A DNA stretch of 64,000 bases, taken from contig NZ_CP114013.1 of NCBI RefSeq assembly GCF_028416635.1, forward strand, positions 2,170,001 to 2,234,000. The letters run 5' to 3'. The notes under the pieces were generated by a model. That model saw nothing but the letters and a program-made list of their open reading frames with translations, ran no database searches and was not told where the DNA came from. Position 1 is the stretch's first letter. The number at the start of each line of letters is the position of its first letter. Both the position numbers and the translations under genes were made by a program. This DNA comes from Baekduia alba (GTDB lineage: Bacteria > Actinomycetota > Thermoleophilia > Solirubrobacterales > Solirubrobacteraceae). Shown in pieces: positions 47,218-56,428 of this stretch.

Positions 47218-47403
47218 ATGCCCATCGGATTCCCCGAGATGCTGGTCATCCTGGTCCTCGCGCTCATCGTGCTCGGCCCCAAGCGCCTGCCCGACGCGGG
47301 CAAGTCGCTGGGCAAGGGCATGCGCGAGTTCAAGGACAGCCTCAACGGCGGCGGCAGCGACTCGCAGGACGAGGAGCCGCCCGCCGTCCGCCCGGCCGCG
47401 TAA
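47218..47403 (+). CDS. tatA: Twin-arginine translocase subunit TatA/TatE family
   Basis: A 61-residue TatA-type protein with one N-terminal transmembrane helix (EMLVILVLALIVLGPKRLP), the FG-like hinge replaced by LGPKRLPD, then the amphipathic helix AGKSLGKGMREFKDSL and an acidic tail. It forms the translocation pore of the Tat system. AAGGAG lies 8 bp upstream. No tatC is in the window, so this may be an extra copy dedicated to the neighbouring Tat substrate. Confidence 0.92.
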   Translation: MPIGFPEMLVILVLALIVLGPKRLPDAGKSLGKGMREFKDSLNGGGSDSQDEEPPAVRPAA

Positions 47404-47453
47404 GCCGCCGACCACGCCCGACCGCTGCCCGCGCGGAAACGCGCGGGCGGCGG

Positions 47454-47621
47454 TCAGCGGCGCCGGACCGACCAGGCCAGGCCCGCGCAGACCACGACCG
47501 GCAGCAGCCACCACGCGTTGGCGCCCACGGCCGCGGTCGCCGCGACGCCGGCCCCGACCACCGCGAAGAGCCACGGGTCGTCGCCGACGACGAAGTCGTA
47601 CAGGAACCGCAGCACGCTCAC
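47454..47621 (-). CDS. Small two-helix membrane protein
   Basis: A 55-residue hypothetical protein: FLYDFVVGDDPWLFAVVGAG leads into one hydrophobic span, then a second (WWLLPVVVCAGLAWS) and a basic RRR end. No family recognised. The GTG at 47621 overlaps the stop of the upstream membrane gene by 4 bp (GTGA), so the two are coupled and may form a complex. Confidence 0.65.
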   Translation of the reverse strand: MSVLRFLYDFVVGDDPWLFAVVGAGVAATAAVGANAWWLLPVVVCAGLAWSVRRR

Positions 47622-48346
47622 GGGGCCACCGCCGCTCGTGTGCTCCGGACCAGGACGGCGCTGAACGCCGCGTAGACGGCGACGAGCGCCAGGATCGCGG
47701 CGTCGCCGCCGGGCCAGTCCATGCCCGAGCCCTCCGCCACCCAGAACGTGCCGAGCGCGGTCAGCAGGATCCCGACCGCGAACTTGATGGTGTTCTCGGG
47801 GACGCGGCTGAGCGGCGCGTGCGCCAGCGCGGCCGCGAGCACCACCAGCAGGATCGCGACGACCGCGGCCACCGCCGCCAGCGGCACCGACCCCTGGCTG
47901 CTGCCCAGCGTCACGACGATGAACGCGACCTCGAGGCCTTCCAACACCACCGCCTTGAAGCTGATCGTGAAGGCGTAGGGGTCGAACGCGCTCGCGCCGC
48001 CGTCCGCCGCCCGCGCCGCCGCCAGCTCGCGCGCGTAGATCGCGTCCTCGTCGTGCAGCGCCTTGACGCCGCCGGCGCGGAGGATCGCCTTGCGCAGCCA
48101 CTGGAGCCCGAACGCGAGCCCCAGCCCGCCGACGACGATCCGCAGTGTGTCGATCGGGACCGCGGTCAGGGCCGGTCCCAGCGCGCCGACCACCGCCGCG
48201 AGCACGACCAGCGCCGCGCCCGTCCCCAGCCACGCCGAGCGCCAGCCGCGCGTCACGCCGACCGCGAGCACGATCGTCACCGCCTCGACGCCTTCGACGG
48301 CGCAGGCGGCGAACACCGCGAGGAAGAGGACGACGTCGTGGCTCAT
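47618..48346 (-). CDS. COG4280-like multi-spanning membrane protein
   Basis: A 242-residue protein with about six transmembrane helices and two EGxE motifs in helices: CAVEGVEAVTIVLAVG near residue 16 and LEGLEVAFIVVTLG near residue 140. Paired acidic motifs of this sort occur in cation permeases such as FTR1 (REGLE) and the TMEM165/GDT1 group, so ion transport is plausible. The overall family is closest to uncharacterised COG4280 proteins. It begins with ATG at 48346, divergent from the sensor kinase. Confidence 0.7.
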   Translation of the reverse strand: MSHDVVLFLAVFAACAVEGVEAVTIVLAVGVTRGWRSAWLGTGAALVVLAAVVGALGPALTAVPIDTLRIVVGGLGLAFGLQWLRKAILRAGGVKALHDEDAIYARELAAARAADGGASAFDPYAFTISFKAVVLEGLEVAFIVVTLGSSQGSVPLAAVAAVVAILLVVLAAALAHAPLSRVPENTIKFAVGILLTALGTFWVAEGSGMDWPGGDAAILALVAVYAAFSAVLVRSTRAAVAP

Positions 48347-48462
48347 CGGCTCAGGGGACCGCGGACCCTACGATGCCGCCCGGCACCTTGCGCGCTCCTG
48401 AACGGCGCACGCCATCGGAGTAGCATCGGATCGTCAACCAGGCAGGGCGTCAGGAGGAGCGG

Positions 48463-50253
48463 ATGCTCATCCGCCAAGCGCCGTGGGGAGACGTGGCGAC
48501 CGGCCTCGGAACGCAAGCGCCGGGACGCTTCTCGACGGCTCGACCCCATCCTCTGCCGTTCTGGGCGATCCTCTGGCTCGCCGCCGCGGGCGCCGAGTTC
48601 GGCGCGCTGATCCCCGTCCTCTTCGGCGCCGGGACGCCCGAGGGCCTCGACGTCCTGTTCCGCGTCATGGGCGGCTCGTTCATCGCCTGCGGCCTGATCG
48701 CGTGGCACCGCCGGCCCGACAGCCGCGCCGGGTTCCTGATGACCGCGACCGGCTTCGCGCTGTTCATCGTCCCGCTCGGGTCGCAGGTCGACGCGCCGGC
48801 CGCGCAGACGTTCGCGTGGATGTTCTCCGACCTCTGGACGATCAGCTTCGTCGCGCTGCTGCTGACGTTCGTCACCGGCGGCCGCGTCCGCTCGGGCACG
48901 GACCGCGCGCTGGTCGGCGCGTTCGTCGTGTCGCTGGTCGTGCTCCAGGTGGGCTACATGCTGGTGTGGGAGCAGGAGGGCAACCTGTTGGCCTTGGTCC
49001 CTGACGGCGGCGTCGCCGACGTGGTGGACAAGGCGCAGCGCTCGCTGCTCGCGGCCGCGTCGCTGGCCACCGCGGTCGTGATCGGCCGCCGCTGGCGCGC
49101 CGCGACCCCGACCCGCCGCCGCGCGCTGGTGCCCGGCATCGCCGGCGTCGTCTGCCTCCTGCTGTTCACGGGGATGTTGACCAACGACCTCATCTCGGGC
49201 ACGCGACCGGAGTGGCTGATCTGGGTCGTGCTCAGCTCGATCGTCCTCGTCCCCGCCGGCTTCCTCGCCGGGCTGCTGCGCTCGCGCCTGGCCCGCGGCG
49301 GCCTCGCCGAACTGTTCCGGGGCCTGGCGACCGTGCGCGGCGACGACCTCCAGGACGCGCTCGGCCGCGCGCTCGGCGACCCGTCGCTCGTCCTGGCCTA
49401 CAGGTTGCCCGCGTCGCTTGGCTACGCCGACGCCGACGGCCAACCGGTGATGGTCCCGCCGGCCGCGCGCGACCGGACGAGCGCGGCGATCGCGTGGGAG
49501 GGGCGGCCGATCGCGGCGCTCGTCTACGACGCGTCGCTCGACGACGACCCCGAGCTGGTCGAGGCGGTCTGTGCCGCAGCGGCGATCGCGCTGGAGAACG
49601 ACCGGCTGCACGGCGAGTCCGAGGACCGCCTCGCCGAGCTGCAGGCGTCGCGCGAGCGGATCGTCACGGCCGGCGACGCGGAGCGCCGGCGCCTGGAGCG
49701 CAACCTCCACGACGGCGCCCAGCAGCGGCTCGTCGCGATCGCGCTCCAGCTGCGCCTGCTCCAGGACAACATCCGCGAGGACCCGGCCGCCGCCGAGCGG
49801 ATGGCCGAGACCGCGAGCGACGAGGTCGGCCACTCGCTGAGCGAGCTGCGCGACCTCGCGCGCGGCCTGCATCCCGCGGTCCTGGACTACGGCCTGGCGT
49901 CGGCGCTCGACGCGCTGGCCGTGCGGTCGACCGTGCCGACCGAGGTCTCGGTCGAGACAACCGACGCGCTCCCCAAGCCGGTCGAGCTCGCCGCGTACTT
50001 CGTGGCCTGCGAGGCGCTGGCCAACGTCGGCAAGTACGCCCACGCCAGCGTCGCCCACGTCCGCGTGTGGCGCGACGGCCCGCTGGCCTGCGTCGAGATC
50101 GCCGACGACGGCGTCGGCGGCGCCGACCTCGCGGCCGGCAGCGGCCTGCAGGGCCTGACCGACCGCGTCGAGGCGCTCGAGGGCCAGCTGCGGATCTCCA
50201 GCCCGGCCGGCGCCGGCACCGTCCTGCGCGCGGAGCTGCCGTGCGGGTCGTGA
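48463..50253 (+). CDS. Membrane sensor histidine kinase (HisKA_3, NarL partner)
   Basis: A 596-residue kinase. Residues 25-270 carry about eight transmembrane helices of a 7TM/MASE-like sensor. Then comes a GAF-like region, the HisKA_3 dimer domain ERRRLERNLHDGAQQRLVAI with phosphorylated His416, and a HATPase domain (EALANVGKYAHAS, then IADDGVGG, GSGLQGLTDR). AGGAGCGG precedes the ATG at 48463. The response regulator gene overlaps its end. In such actinobacterial sets the kinase often senses cell-envelope or drug stress and controls the adjacent ABC exporter. Confidence 0.93.
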   Translation: MLIRQAPWGDVATGLGTQAPGRFSTARPHPLPFWAILWLAAAGAEFGALIPVLFGAGTPEGLDVLFRVMGGSFIACGLIAWHRRPDSRAGFLMTATGFALFIVPLGSQVDAPAAQTFAWMFSDLWTISFVALLLTFVTGGRVRSGTDRALVGAFVVSLVVLQVGYMLVWEQEGNLLALVPDGGVADVVDKAQRSLLAAASLATAVVIGRRWRAATPTRRRALVPGIAGVVCLLLFTGMLTNDLISGTRPEWLIWVVLSSIVLVPAGFLAGLLRSRLARGGLAELFRGLATVRGDDLQDALGRALGDPSLVLAYRLPASLGYADADGQPVMVPPAARDRTSAAIAWEGRPIAALVYDASLDDDPELVEAVCAAAAIALENDRLHGESEDRLAELQASRERIVTAGDAERRRLERNLHDGAQQRLVAIALQLRLLQDNIREDPAAAERMAETASDEVGHSLSELRDLARGLHPAVLDYGLASALDALAVRSTVPTEVSVETTDALPKPVELAAYFVACEALANVGKYAHASVAHVRVWRDGPLACVEIADDGVGGADLAAGSGLQGLTDRVEALEGQLRISSPAGAGTVLRAELPCGS

Positions 50254-50885
50254 TCGCCGACGACAACCTGCTCGTCCGGGAGGGGATCACGTCGCTGCTG
50301 CGCCGCGCCGAGGTCGACGTCGCCGCCGAGTCCGGGTGCGCGGACGACCTGCTGCGCGACGTCGCACACCACACGCCCGACGTCGCGATCGTCGACATCC
50401 GAATGCCGCCCGACCAGTCCGACGAGGGCATCCGCGCCGCGCAGGAGATCCGGCTGCGCCACCCGCGGGTCGGCATCGTGATCCTCTCCCAGCACGTCGA
50501 CCTCGGGACCGCCACGCGCGTCCTGGCCGAGAGCGCCGCCGGCCTCGGCTACCTGCTCAAGGACCGCGTCACCGACCTCGACGACTTCGTCGCCACGCTG
50601 CGCCACGTCGCCGCCGGCGGGTCGGCCCTGGACCCGCAGGTCGTCTCCGGCCTGCTCGCCGGCTTCCGCGACAAGGACGTGCTGTCGGCGCTGACCGCGC
50701 GCGAGCGCGAGGTCCTGCAGCTCGTCGCCGAGGGCCGCTCCAACCGCGGGATCGCCGACCGCCTCGGCATGAGCGAGCGCGGCGTGCAGAAGCACGTGAC
50801 CGCGATCTTCGGCAAGCTCGCCGTCCCCTCCGGCGAGGACGACAACCGCCGGATCCTCGCGGTCCTCGCCTATCTGCGGCCCTAG
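50241..50885 (+). CDS. NarL/FixJ family response regulator
   Basis: A 214-residue regulator with receiver domain (RVVIADDNLLVREGI), phosphoacceptor Asp52 in VAIVDIRMP and conserved Lys in YLLKDRVTD. The C-terminal LuxR HTH is LTAREREVLQLVAEGRSNRG followed by SERGVQKHVTAIFGKL. The GTG at 50241 lies inside the 3' end of the kinase gene, so the pair is translationally coupled. It probably activates the ABC exporter gene 100 bp downstream. Confidence 0.95.
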   Translation: MRVVIADDNLLVREGITSLLRRAEVDVAAESGCADDLLRDVAHHTPDVAIVDIRMPPDQSDEGIRAAQEIRLRHPRVGIVILSQHVDLGTATRVLAESAAGLGYLLKDRVTDLDDFVATLRHVAAGGSALDPQVVSGLLAGFRDKDVLSALTAREREVLQLVAEGRSNRGIADRLGMSERGVQKHVTAIFGKLAVPSGEDDNRRILAVLAYLRP

Positions 50886-50986
50886 CGAGAGCGCGGTTCC
50901 CGCCCCCGCGGCGGTGCGCGTTCCGGTACCGCGCCACGCAGGCAGGCCCCATGGCCCGGGCGCCTCCGCGGCGGGAGGCTCGTGCC

Positions 50987-51763
50987 ATGACCTCAACGCT
51001 CCTCCACACCCCGTCCACCACCGACCGGACCACCGGCGAAGCCGTGGTCAGCGCCCGCGACGTCGTGCGGCGGTACGGCGACGGCGACACCGCCGTCGCC
51101 GCGCTGCGCGGCGTCTCGCTCGACATCGAACGCGGCCGGCTGACCGCCGTCATGGGCCCGTCGGGCTCGGGCAAGTCCACGTTGATGCACATCCTCGCCG
51201 GCCTCGACCAACCGACCTCCGGCGAGGTCTCGGTCGCCGGCGTGGACGTCACGCGCCTGGACGACACCGAGCTGACCCGGATGCGCCGCGACCACATCGG
51301 GTTCATCTTCCAGTTCTTCAACCTGCTGCCGATGCTCACGGCGGCCGAGAACATCGCCCTGCCGCTCAAGCTCGCCGGCGGCAGGCCGGACCCGGAGTGG
51401 CTGAGCGAGTTGGTGGACAAGGTAGGGCTGGGCGACCGCATGAGCCACCGGCCGGCCGAGCTGTCCGGCGGCCAGCAGCAGCGCGTGGCCGTGGCCCGCG
51501 CGCTCGTGTCGCGCCCCAGCGTGATGTTCGCCGACGAGCCGACCGGCAACCTCGACTCCACCACCAGCGGCGAGATCCTCGGCCTGCTGCGCGACTCCGT
51601 CGACACCCTCGGCCAGACCACCGTGATGGTGACCCACGACGCGCACGCCGCGGCGATCGCCGACCGCGTGCTGTTCCTCGCCGACGGCGACATCGTCCGC
51701 GACCTCGGCCCGTCCAGCGCCCACACGATCCTCGCCACGCTCGAAGCGGTGAGCGGACGATGA
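50987..51763 (+). CDS. ABC transporter ATP-binding protein (MacB/LolD type)
   Basis: A 258-residue ATPase with Walker A GPSGSGKST, the Q-loop FQFFNLLPMLTAAEN, ABC signature LSGGQQQRVAVARAL, Walker B VMFADEPTGNLDS and a switch His in VTHDAHAA. The DEPTGNLD motif and spacing are of the MacB/FtsE/LolD group. GGGAGG precedes the ATG. It overlaps the permease gene by 4 bp (ATGA). Confidence 0.96.
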   Translation: MTSTLLHTPSTTDRTTGEAVVSARDVVRRYGDGDTAVAALRGVSLDIERGRLTAVMGPSGSGKSTLMHILAGLDQPTSGEVSVAGVDVTRLDDTELTRMRRDHIGFIFQFFNLLPMLTAAENIALPLKLAGGRPDPEWLSELVDKVGLGDRMSHRPAELSGGQQQRVAVARALVSRPSVMFADEPTGNLDSTTSGEILGLLRDSVDTLGQTTVMVTHDAHAAAIADRVLFLADGDIVRDLGPSSAHTILATLEAVSGR

Positions 51764-54309
51764 TCGGCGTCGCGCTCAAGGGCCTCGCGGCCCGCAAGGT
51801 CCGCGCGCTGCTGACGGCGTTCGCCGTCGTCATCGGCGTCGCGATGGTCAGCGGCACGTTCATCCTGACCGACACCATGCAGAAGACCTTCAACGGCCTG
51901 TTCGACGCGTCGTTCGACAACACCGACGCGGTCGTCTCCGGCAAGGAGGTCGTCAAGGGCTCGCTGTCGGGCAACAGCGCCCGCGTTCCTGAAGCGCTGC
52001 TGACCAAGGTCCGCGCGCTGCCCGAGGTCGCCTCGGCGGGCGGCACCGTCTCCCCGTCGGAGCCCAACGCCGCCGACGTCATCGGCAGCGACGGCAAGAA
52101 GGTCGCGCAGGAGAGCGTGGCCGCCAGCATCGACGGCGCGCATCCGCAGTTCAGCCCGCTCACCCTGAAGACCGGCGCGTGGGCCAAGGGCCCCGGCGAG
52201 GTCGTCCTCGACGCGGGCACGGTGGCCAAGGAGCACTACGCGCTCGGCGATCCCGTCACCGTCTCGGTCCTCGGCCACCAGCACCGCTACCGGCTCGCCG
52301 GCACGGTCAAGTTCGGCGACACCGACTCGCTCGGGTTCGCCAGCGTCGTCGCCTGGGACGTCGGGACCGCGCAGAAGCTGTTCGGCCGCCAGGGCGAGTT
52401 CGACGTGGTGTCGATCGCCGCCGCCAAGGGCACGACGCCCGAGCAGCTGGTCCGCGCCGTGCGGCCGCTGGCCGGCGCCGGGCTCGACGTCAAGACGGGC
52501 GACAAGCAGGCCGCCGACAACGCCGACAACCTGAACAGCAGCCTGGCGTTGATCCGCAACTTCCTGCTGGGCTTCGGCGCCATCGCCCTGCTCGTCGGCG
52601 CGTTCGTGATCTTCAACACCTTGTCGATCACGGTCGCCCAGCGCACCCGCGAGTTCGCGACGCTGCGCACGCTCGGCGCCTCGCGCAAGCAGGTCATGCG
52701 CTCGGTTGTCGTCGAGGGGCTCGTCGTCGGGCTCGTCGCGTCCCTGACCGGCCTGGTCGCCGGCCTCGGGATCGCCAAGGGCCTGATCCTGCTGTTCAGC
52801 GCGCTGGGCACCGACCTGCCGGAGGCCACGACGGTCGTGGCGACCCGGACGGTCCTCGTCTCGCTGCTGCTCGGCACCGGCATGACGCTGCTGGCCAGCA
52901 TCCTGCCCGCACGCCGCGCGACGCGCATCCCGCCGATCGCCGCGGTCCGTGAGGGCTCGACGCTGCCCCCGTCGCGCTTCGCCACGCACTCGCTGAAGGT
53001 CGGCACGGTCGTGACCGCCGGCGCCGTCGCGCTGGTCGGCGCCGCCGTCCTCGCCAACGGGCTCAGCGGCGCCGCGGTGGCGCTGCTCCTCGCGCTCGGC
53101 GTGCTCGGGCTGTTCGCCGGCATCGCCGTGCTCGCGCCGCATCTCGTCAAGCCGCTGACCCGCGTGGTCGGCTGGCCGGCGCGCCGCGCCGGCGGCGTGG
53201 CGGGCGACCTGGCCGGCGCCAACGCCGTCCGCAACCCGCGGCGCACGGCCTCGACGGCCGCCGCGCTGATGATCGGGCTCACGCTCGTGACGGTGGTCGC
53301 GGTGCTCGGCGCGGGCCTGCGCGGCTCGGTGGAGTCGGCCGTGACCGACCAGCTGCACGCCGGCTACGTGGTCGACGGCTCCGACGACATGCCGTTCCGG
53401 GCCGACGAGGGCGACCGGCTGGCGCGCACGCCCGGCGTCACCGCGTCCTCCAGCGTCCGCTCCGACACCGTGCTGCTCGGCGGCGAGGAGGAGCAGATCA
53501 GCGGCATCGACCCCAAGACGATCGCGCACTTCTACACGTTCAAGTGGGCCAAGGGCTCCGAGCAGTCGCTCGGCCGCCTGGGCGCCGACGGCGCGCTCGT
53601 CACCAAGGCCTATGCCAAGGCCAAGGACCTGAAGCTCGGGTCGACGCTGGCGCTGACGACCCCGTCGGACGCGAAGCGCACGCTGGTGGTGCGCGGGATC
53701 TACGACCCGCCGAAGACGTCGCAGCTGCTCGGTGCCGTGAGCATGACGCAGCGGTCGTTCGACGCGGCGTTCACCCAGTCGAAGAACAGCTTCACGTTCC
53801 TCGACGCGAGCCCCGCGGCCGGCGACCGGATGCAGGCGCAGGCCAAGGGCATGGGCGACGCGGAGTTCCACACGGGCGCCGCGTATGCGAAGGACTCCAC
53901 CAAGGACATGGCCGGGTTCCTCGCGATGTTGTACGTGCTGCTCGGCTTCTCGATCATCGTGAGCCTGCTGGGCATGGTCAACACCATGGTGTTGTCGGTG
54001 TTCGAGCGGACGCGCGAGATCGGGATGATGCGCACGATCGGCATGACCCGCCGCCAGGCACGGCGGATGATCCGCCACGAGAGCGTCATCACCGCGCTGA
54101 TCGGCGCGACGCTCGGCCTCGGGCTCGGCGTGTTCATCGCCGCGCTGGTGACCGAGGCGCTGTCGGAGTACGAGCTCCCGCTCACGATCCCGGTCGGCCC
54201 GATCGCCGGCTTCACGATCGTGGCCGTGCTCGCCGGGCTGGCGGCGGCGGTCGTGCCGGCACGCCGTGCCTCGCGGCTCAACGTGCTCGACGCGCTGCAC
54301 TACGAGTAG
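51760..54309 (+). CDS. FtsX/MacB-type ABC transporter permease
   Basis: An 849-residue permease with two FtsX repeats. TM1 is at residues 17-37, then a large extracytoplasmic MacB-PCD domain. A block of three helices follows (NFLLGFGAIALLVGAFVIF onward), then further helices, a second periplasmic-type domain and the last FtsX block ending VVPARRASRLNVLDALHYE. In actinobacteria such ATPase/permease pairs export peptides or lipids or give antibiotic resistance. It is expressed with the ATPase and probably controlled by the upstream two-component system. Confidence 0.94.
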   Translation: MIGVALKGLAARKVRALLTAFAVVIGVAMVSGTFILTDTMQKTFNGLFDASFDNTDAVVSGKEVVKGSLSGNSARVPEALLTKVRALPEVASAGGTVSPSEPNAADVIGSDGKKVAQESVAASIDGAHPQFSPLTLKTGAWAKGPGEVVLDAGTVAKEHYALGDPVTVSVLGHQHRYRLAGTVKFGDTDSLGFASVVAWDVGTAQKLFGRQGEFDVVSIAAAKGTTPEQLVRAVRPLAGAGLDVKTGDKQAADNADNLNSSLALIRNFLLGFGAIALLVGAFVIFNTLSITVAQRTREFATLRTLGASRKQVMRSVVVEGLVVGLVASLTGLVAGLGIAKGLILLFSALGTDLPEATTVVATRTVLVSLLLGTGMTLLASILPARRATRIPPIAAVREGSTLPPSRFATHSLKVGTVVTAGAVALVGAAVLANGLSGAAVALLLALGVLGLFAGIAVLAPHLVKPLTRVVGWPARRAGGVAGDLAGANAVRNPRRTASTAAALMIGLTLVTVVAVLGAGLRGSVESAVTDQLHAGYVVDGSDDMPFRADEGDRLARTPGVTASSSVRSDTVLLGGEEEQISGIDPKTIAHFYTFKWAKGSEQSLGRLGADGALVTKAYAKAKDLKLGSTLALTTPSDAKRTLVVRGIYDPPKTSQLLGAVSMTQRSFDAAFTQSKNSFTFLDASPAAGDRMQAQAKGMGDAEFHTGAAYAKDSTKDMAGFLAMLYVLLGFSIIVSLLGMVNTMVLSVFERTREIGMMRTIGMTRRQARRMIRHESVITALIGATLGLGLGVFIAALVTEALSEYELPLTIPVGPIAGFTIVAVLAGLAAAVVPARRASRLNVLDALHYE

Positions 54310-54333
54310 TCACCGGCCGCCGGCCGTCCGCGC

Positions 54334-55647
54334 TCAGTCGCGGACGGCCGGCAGCTCCAGGACGAAGCAGCCGCCCGGTCCCGCCCCGACGACCACGTCG
54401 CCGCCGCAGGACCGGGCCAGCCGCCGTGCCAGCGGCAGGCCGAGGCCCGCGCCGGCGCCGTCGGTGCCGGCGCCCCGCACGCCCGCCGCGAACGCCCGCT
54501 CAGGGCCGAGCGCCGGGTCCAGGCCGGGACCGTCGTCGCGCACGGCCACCCGGACGCGGCCGCCGCCGGCGGAGACCTCCAGGGTCACCCGCGACGCGGC
54601 GTGGCGCCGGGCGTTGTCGACCAGCGGCGCGAGCGCGCGGCGCAGCACCTCCGCCTCGCCCTCGGCCCGCGGCACCGCGCCGGCGTCGCCGCCGCCCAGC
54701 ACCACCACCTCCACGTCGGCGACCTCGCGGGCCAAGGCCACCAGGTCGACCGCGCCCGCGCTGGGGTCCAGCTCGCGGCGCGCGACGGCGAGCAGCGTGT
54801 CGACCGTCTCGGTCAGCCGCTCGGACTGCGCGACGACCGCGTGCAGCGCCTCGGCCCGCGCCGCGTCGTCGGCGCCGGCGCCCAGCGCCAGCTCGGCCCG
54901 GCCGCGCAGCCCGGCGATCGGCGTGCGCAGCTCGTGCGCGACCTCGGCCGCGAAGCGCTGCTCGTGGCGCCGCGACGCGGCGATCCGCGCCAGCAGGCCG
55001 TCGAGCGTCGCGGCCAGCCCGGTCAGCTCGTCGTTGGGCGGCCCGAGGTCGAAGCGCCGGTCGAGGTCATGCGCGCCCCAGTCCTCGGCCTCGGCCGTCA
55101 TCTGCGCGACCGGCTCCAGCGCGCGGTCCAGCGCGCTGCGCAGCGCGAAGAACCCGGCCAGCAGGACGAGCGCGGCGACGACGAGCGAGCCGAGCAGCAC
55201 CTGTTGTTGAAGGTCTTCCAGCGACTCGGTGGAGGTCCCGACGACGACCGCGCCGACGACCCGGCCGTCGGCGGCGCGGACCGGCTCGGCGCGCAGCGCC
55301 ACGTCGCCCGGGCCGTCGTGCTCGCCGAAGCTCCGCGTCCGGCCCAGCGCGATCGCCGCGCGGTCCAACTTGCCTGACGCGTCGGCGGGGCGCTCGACGA
55401 CGCGCTCGCCCTGCAGCACCCACGCGCGGCGGTCCAGGATCGCCTCGTTGGGGCCGTCGCGCACGGCGACGCGACCGCCGTCGATCGCCAGCGTCGCCAG
55501 CTGCGCCTCGGCGCGCGTGCGCAGGTCGTTGGACGCCTCGCTGTGCACGCGCGCGTCGAGCAGCACGTTGCCGATCACGAGCAGCGCGCCGAGCCCGATC
55601 GCCAGCGTCACCAGCGACGTCATCAGGAGGCGGTTGCGGAAGCTCAC
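54334..55647 (-). CDS. Sensor histidine kinase (HisKA type)
   Basis: A 437-residue kinase with two transmembrane helices (about 9-30 and 150-168) flanking an extracytoplasmic sensor, a HAMP-like segment, the H-box RFAAEVAHELRTPIAG with His238, then N, G1 (VRDDGPGLDP) and G2 (GAGLGLPLARRLA) boxes. The GTG at 55647 overlaps the stop of the response regulator, so the two are coupled. Its 3' end faces that of the ABC permease. Signal unknown. Confidence 0.93.
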   Translation of the reverse strand: MSFRNRLLMTSLVTLAIGLGALLVIGNVLLDARVHSEASNDLRTRAEAQLATLAIDGGRVAVRDGPNEAILDRRAWVLQGERVVERPADASGKLDRAAIALGRTRSFGEHDGPGDVALRAEPVRAADGRVVGAVVVGTSTESLEDLQQQVLLGSLVVAALVLLAGFFALRSALDRALEPVAQMTAEAEDWGAHDLDRRFDLGPPNDELTGLAATLDGLLARIAASRRHEQRFAAEVAHELRTPIAGLRGRAELALGAGADDAARAEALHAVVAQSERLTETVDTLLAVARRELDPSAGAVDLVALAREVADVEVVVLGGGDAGAVPRAEGEAEVLRRALAPLVDNARRHAASRVTLEVSAGGGRVRVAVRDDGPGLDPALGPERAFAAGVRGAGTDGAGAGLGLPLARRLARSCGGDVVVGAGPGGCFVLELPAVRD

Positions 55648-56321
55648 CGCAGCTCGTATCCGACGCCGCGCCGCGTGTGGATCGCCTCGGCGGCGCCGGC
55701 GTCGCGGAGCTTGCGCCGGATCCGGGCGAGGTAGGCGTCGAGCGTGTTGTCGTGGACGATCGCCCCTTCGGGCCAGCCGGCGGCGACGAGCGTCGCGCGG
55801 CGCACGACCTCGCTCGGCCGGGCGGCCAGGGCGGCGAGCAGCCGGAACTCGGTGGGGGTGAGCGGGACGCGCTCGTGGCCGCACACGACCGCGTGGGCGC
55901 CGGGATCGAGGCGCAACGACGACGGCGCGCCCTGCGACGCGTCGGCCGGCGCCGTCGCCCCGCGCCGGACCAGCGCCTGCACGCGCACCAGCAGCTCGGC
56001 CAGCGCGAACGGCTTGGTCAGGTAGTCGTCGCCCCCGGCGTGGAAGCCGCTGAGCCGGTCCGGCAGCGCGTCGCGCGCGGTCAGGAACAGCACCGGCGTC
56101 GCGACGCCCCGCGCCCGCAGCGCCTGGCAGACGTCGCGCCCGTCGGCGTCCGGCAGGCCGACGTCGAGGACCAGCACGTCGAAGCCGTCCGCGGCGAACG
56201 CCGCGACCGCATCCGAGCCGGTGGCCGTGACCTGCACCGCGAAGCCCTCACGCGCCAACGCGTCGCGCACGACGCCGCGCAGCTCGTCGTCGTCCTCGCA
56301 GATCCCGGCCGTGAGCGGCAT
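55644..56321 (-). CDS. OmpR family response regulator
   Basis: A 225-residue regulator with acidic pocket ICEDDDEL, phosphoacceptor Asp53 (LVLDVGLPDA), a Lys in YLTKPFALAEL and a C-terminal winged helix (LTPTEFRLLAALAARPSEVV, then YLARIRRKLRDAGA, ending in a GVGYEL wing). Partner of the kinase at 54334. Divergent from the quinone oxidoreductase gene. Confidence 0.96.
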   Translation of the reverse strand: MPLTAGICEDDDELRGVVRDALAREGFAVQVTATGSDAVAAFAADGFDVLVLDVGLPDADGRDVCQALRARGVATPVLFLTARDALPDRLSGFHAGGDDYLTKPFALAELLVRVQALVRRGATAPADASQGAPSSLRLDPGAHAVVCGHERVPLTPTEFRLLAALAARPSEVVRRATLVAAGWPEGAIVHDNTLDAYLARIRRKLRDAGAAEAIHTRRGVGYELR

Positions 56322-56428
56322 CGCCGCGGATGGTAAGCGGCGCGGACCTCCGAACCTGACCGCGACCTGAACGGCGGCCGCGCCGGGTCGTGGCGTCGTC
56401 GCGCCGCCGGTCGTGTGACCATCTGACC

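Noticed and set aside
50569-54300. A 1243-residue minus-strand open frame across the ABC transporter
   Set aside because: Shadow of the permease gene; Asp/Arg/His-rich with no recognisable domain.
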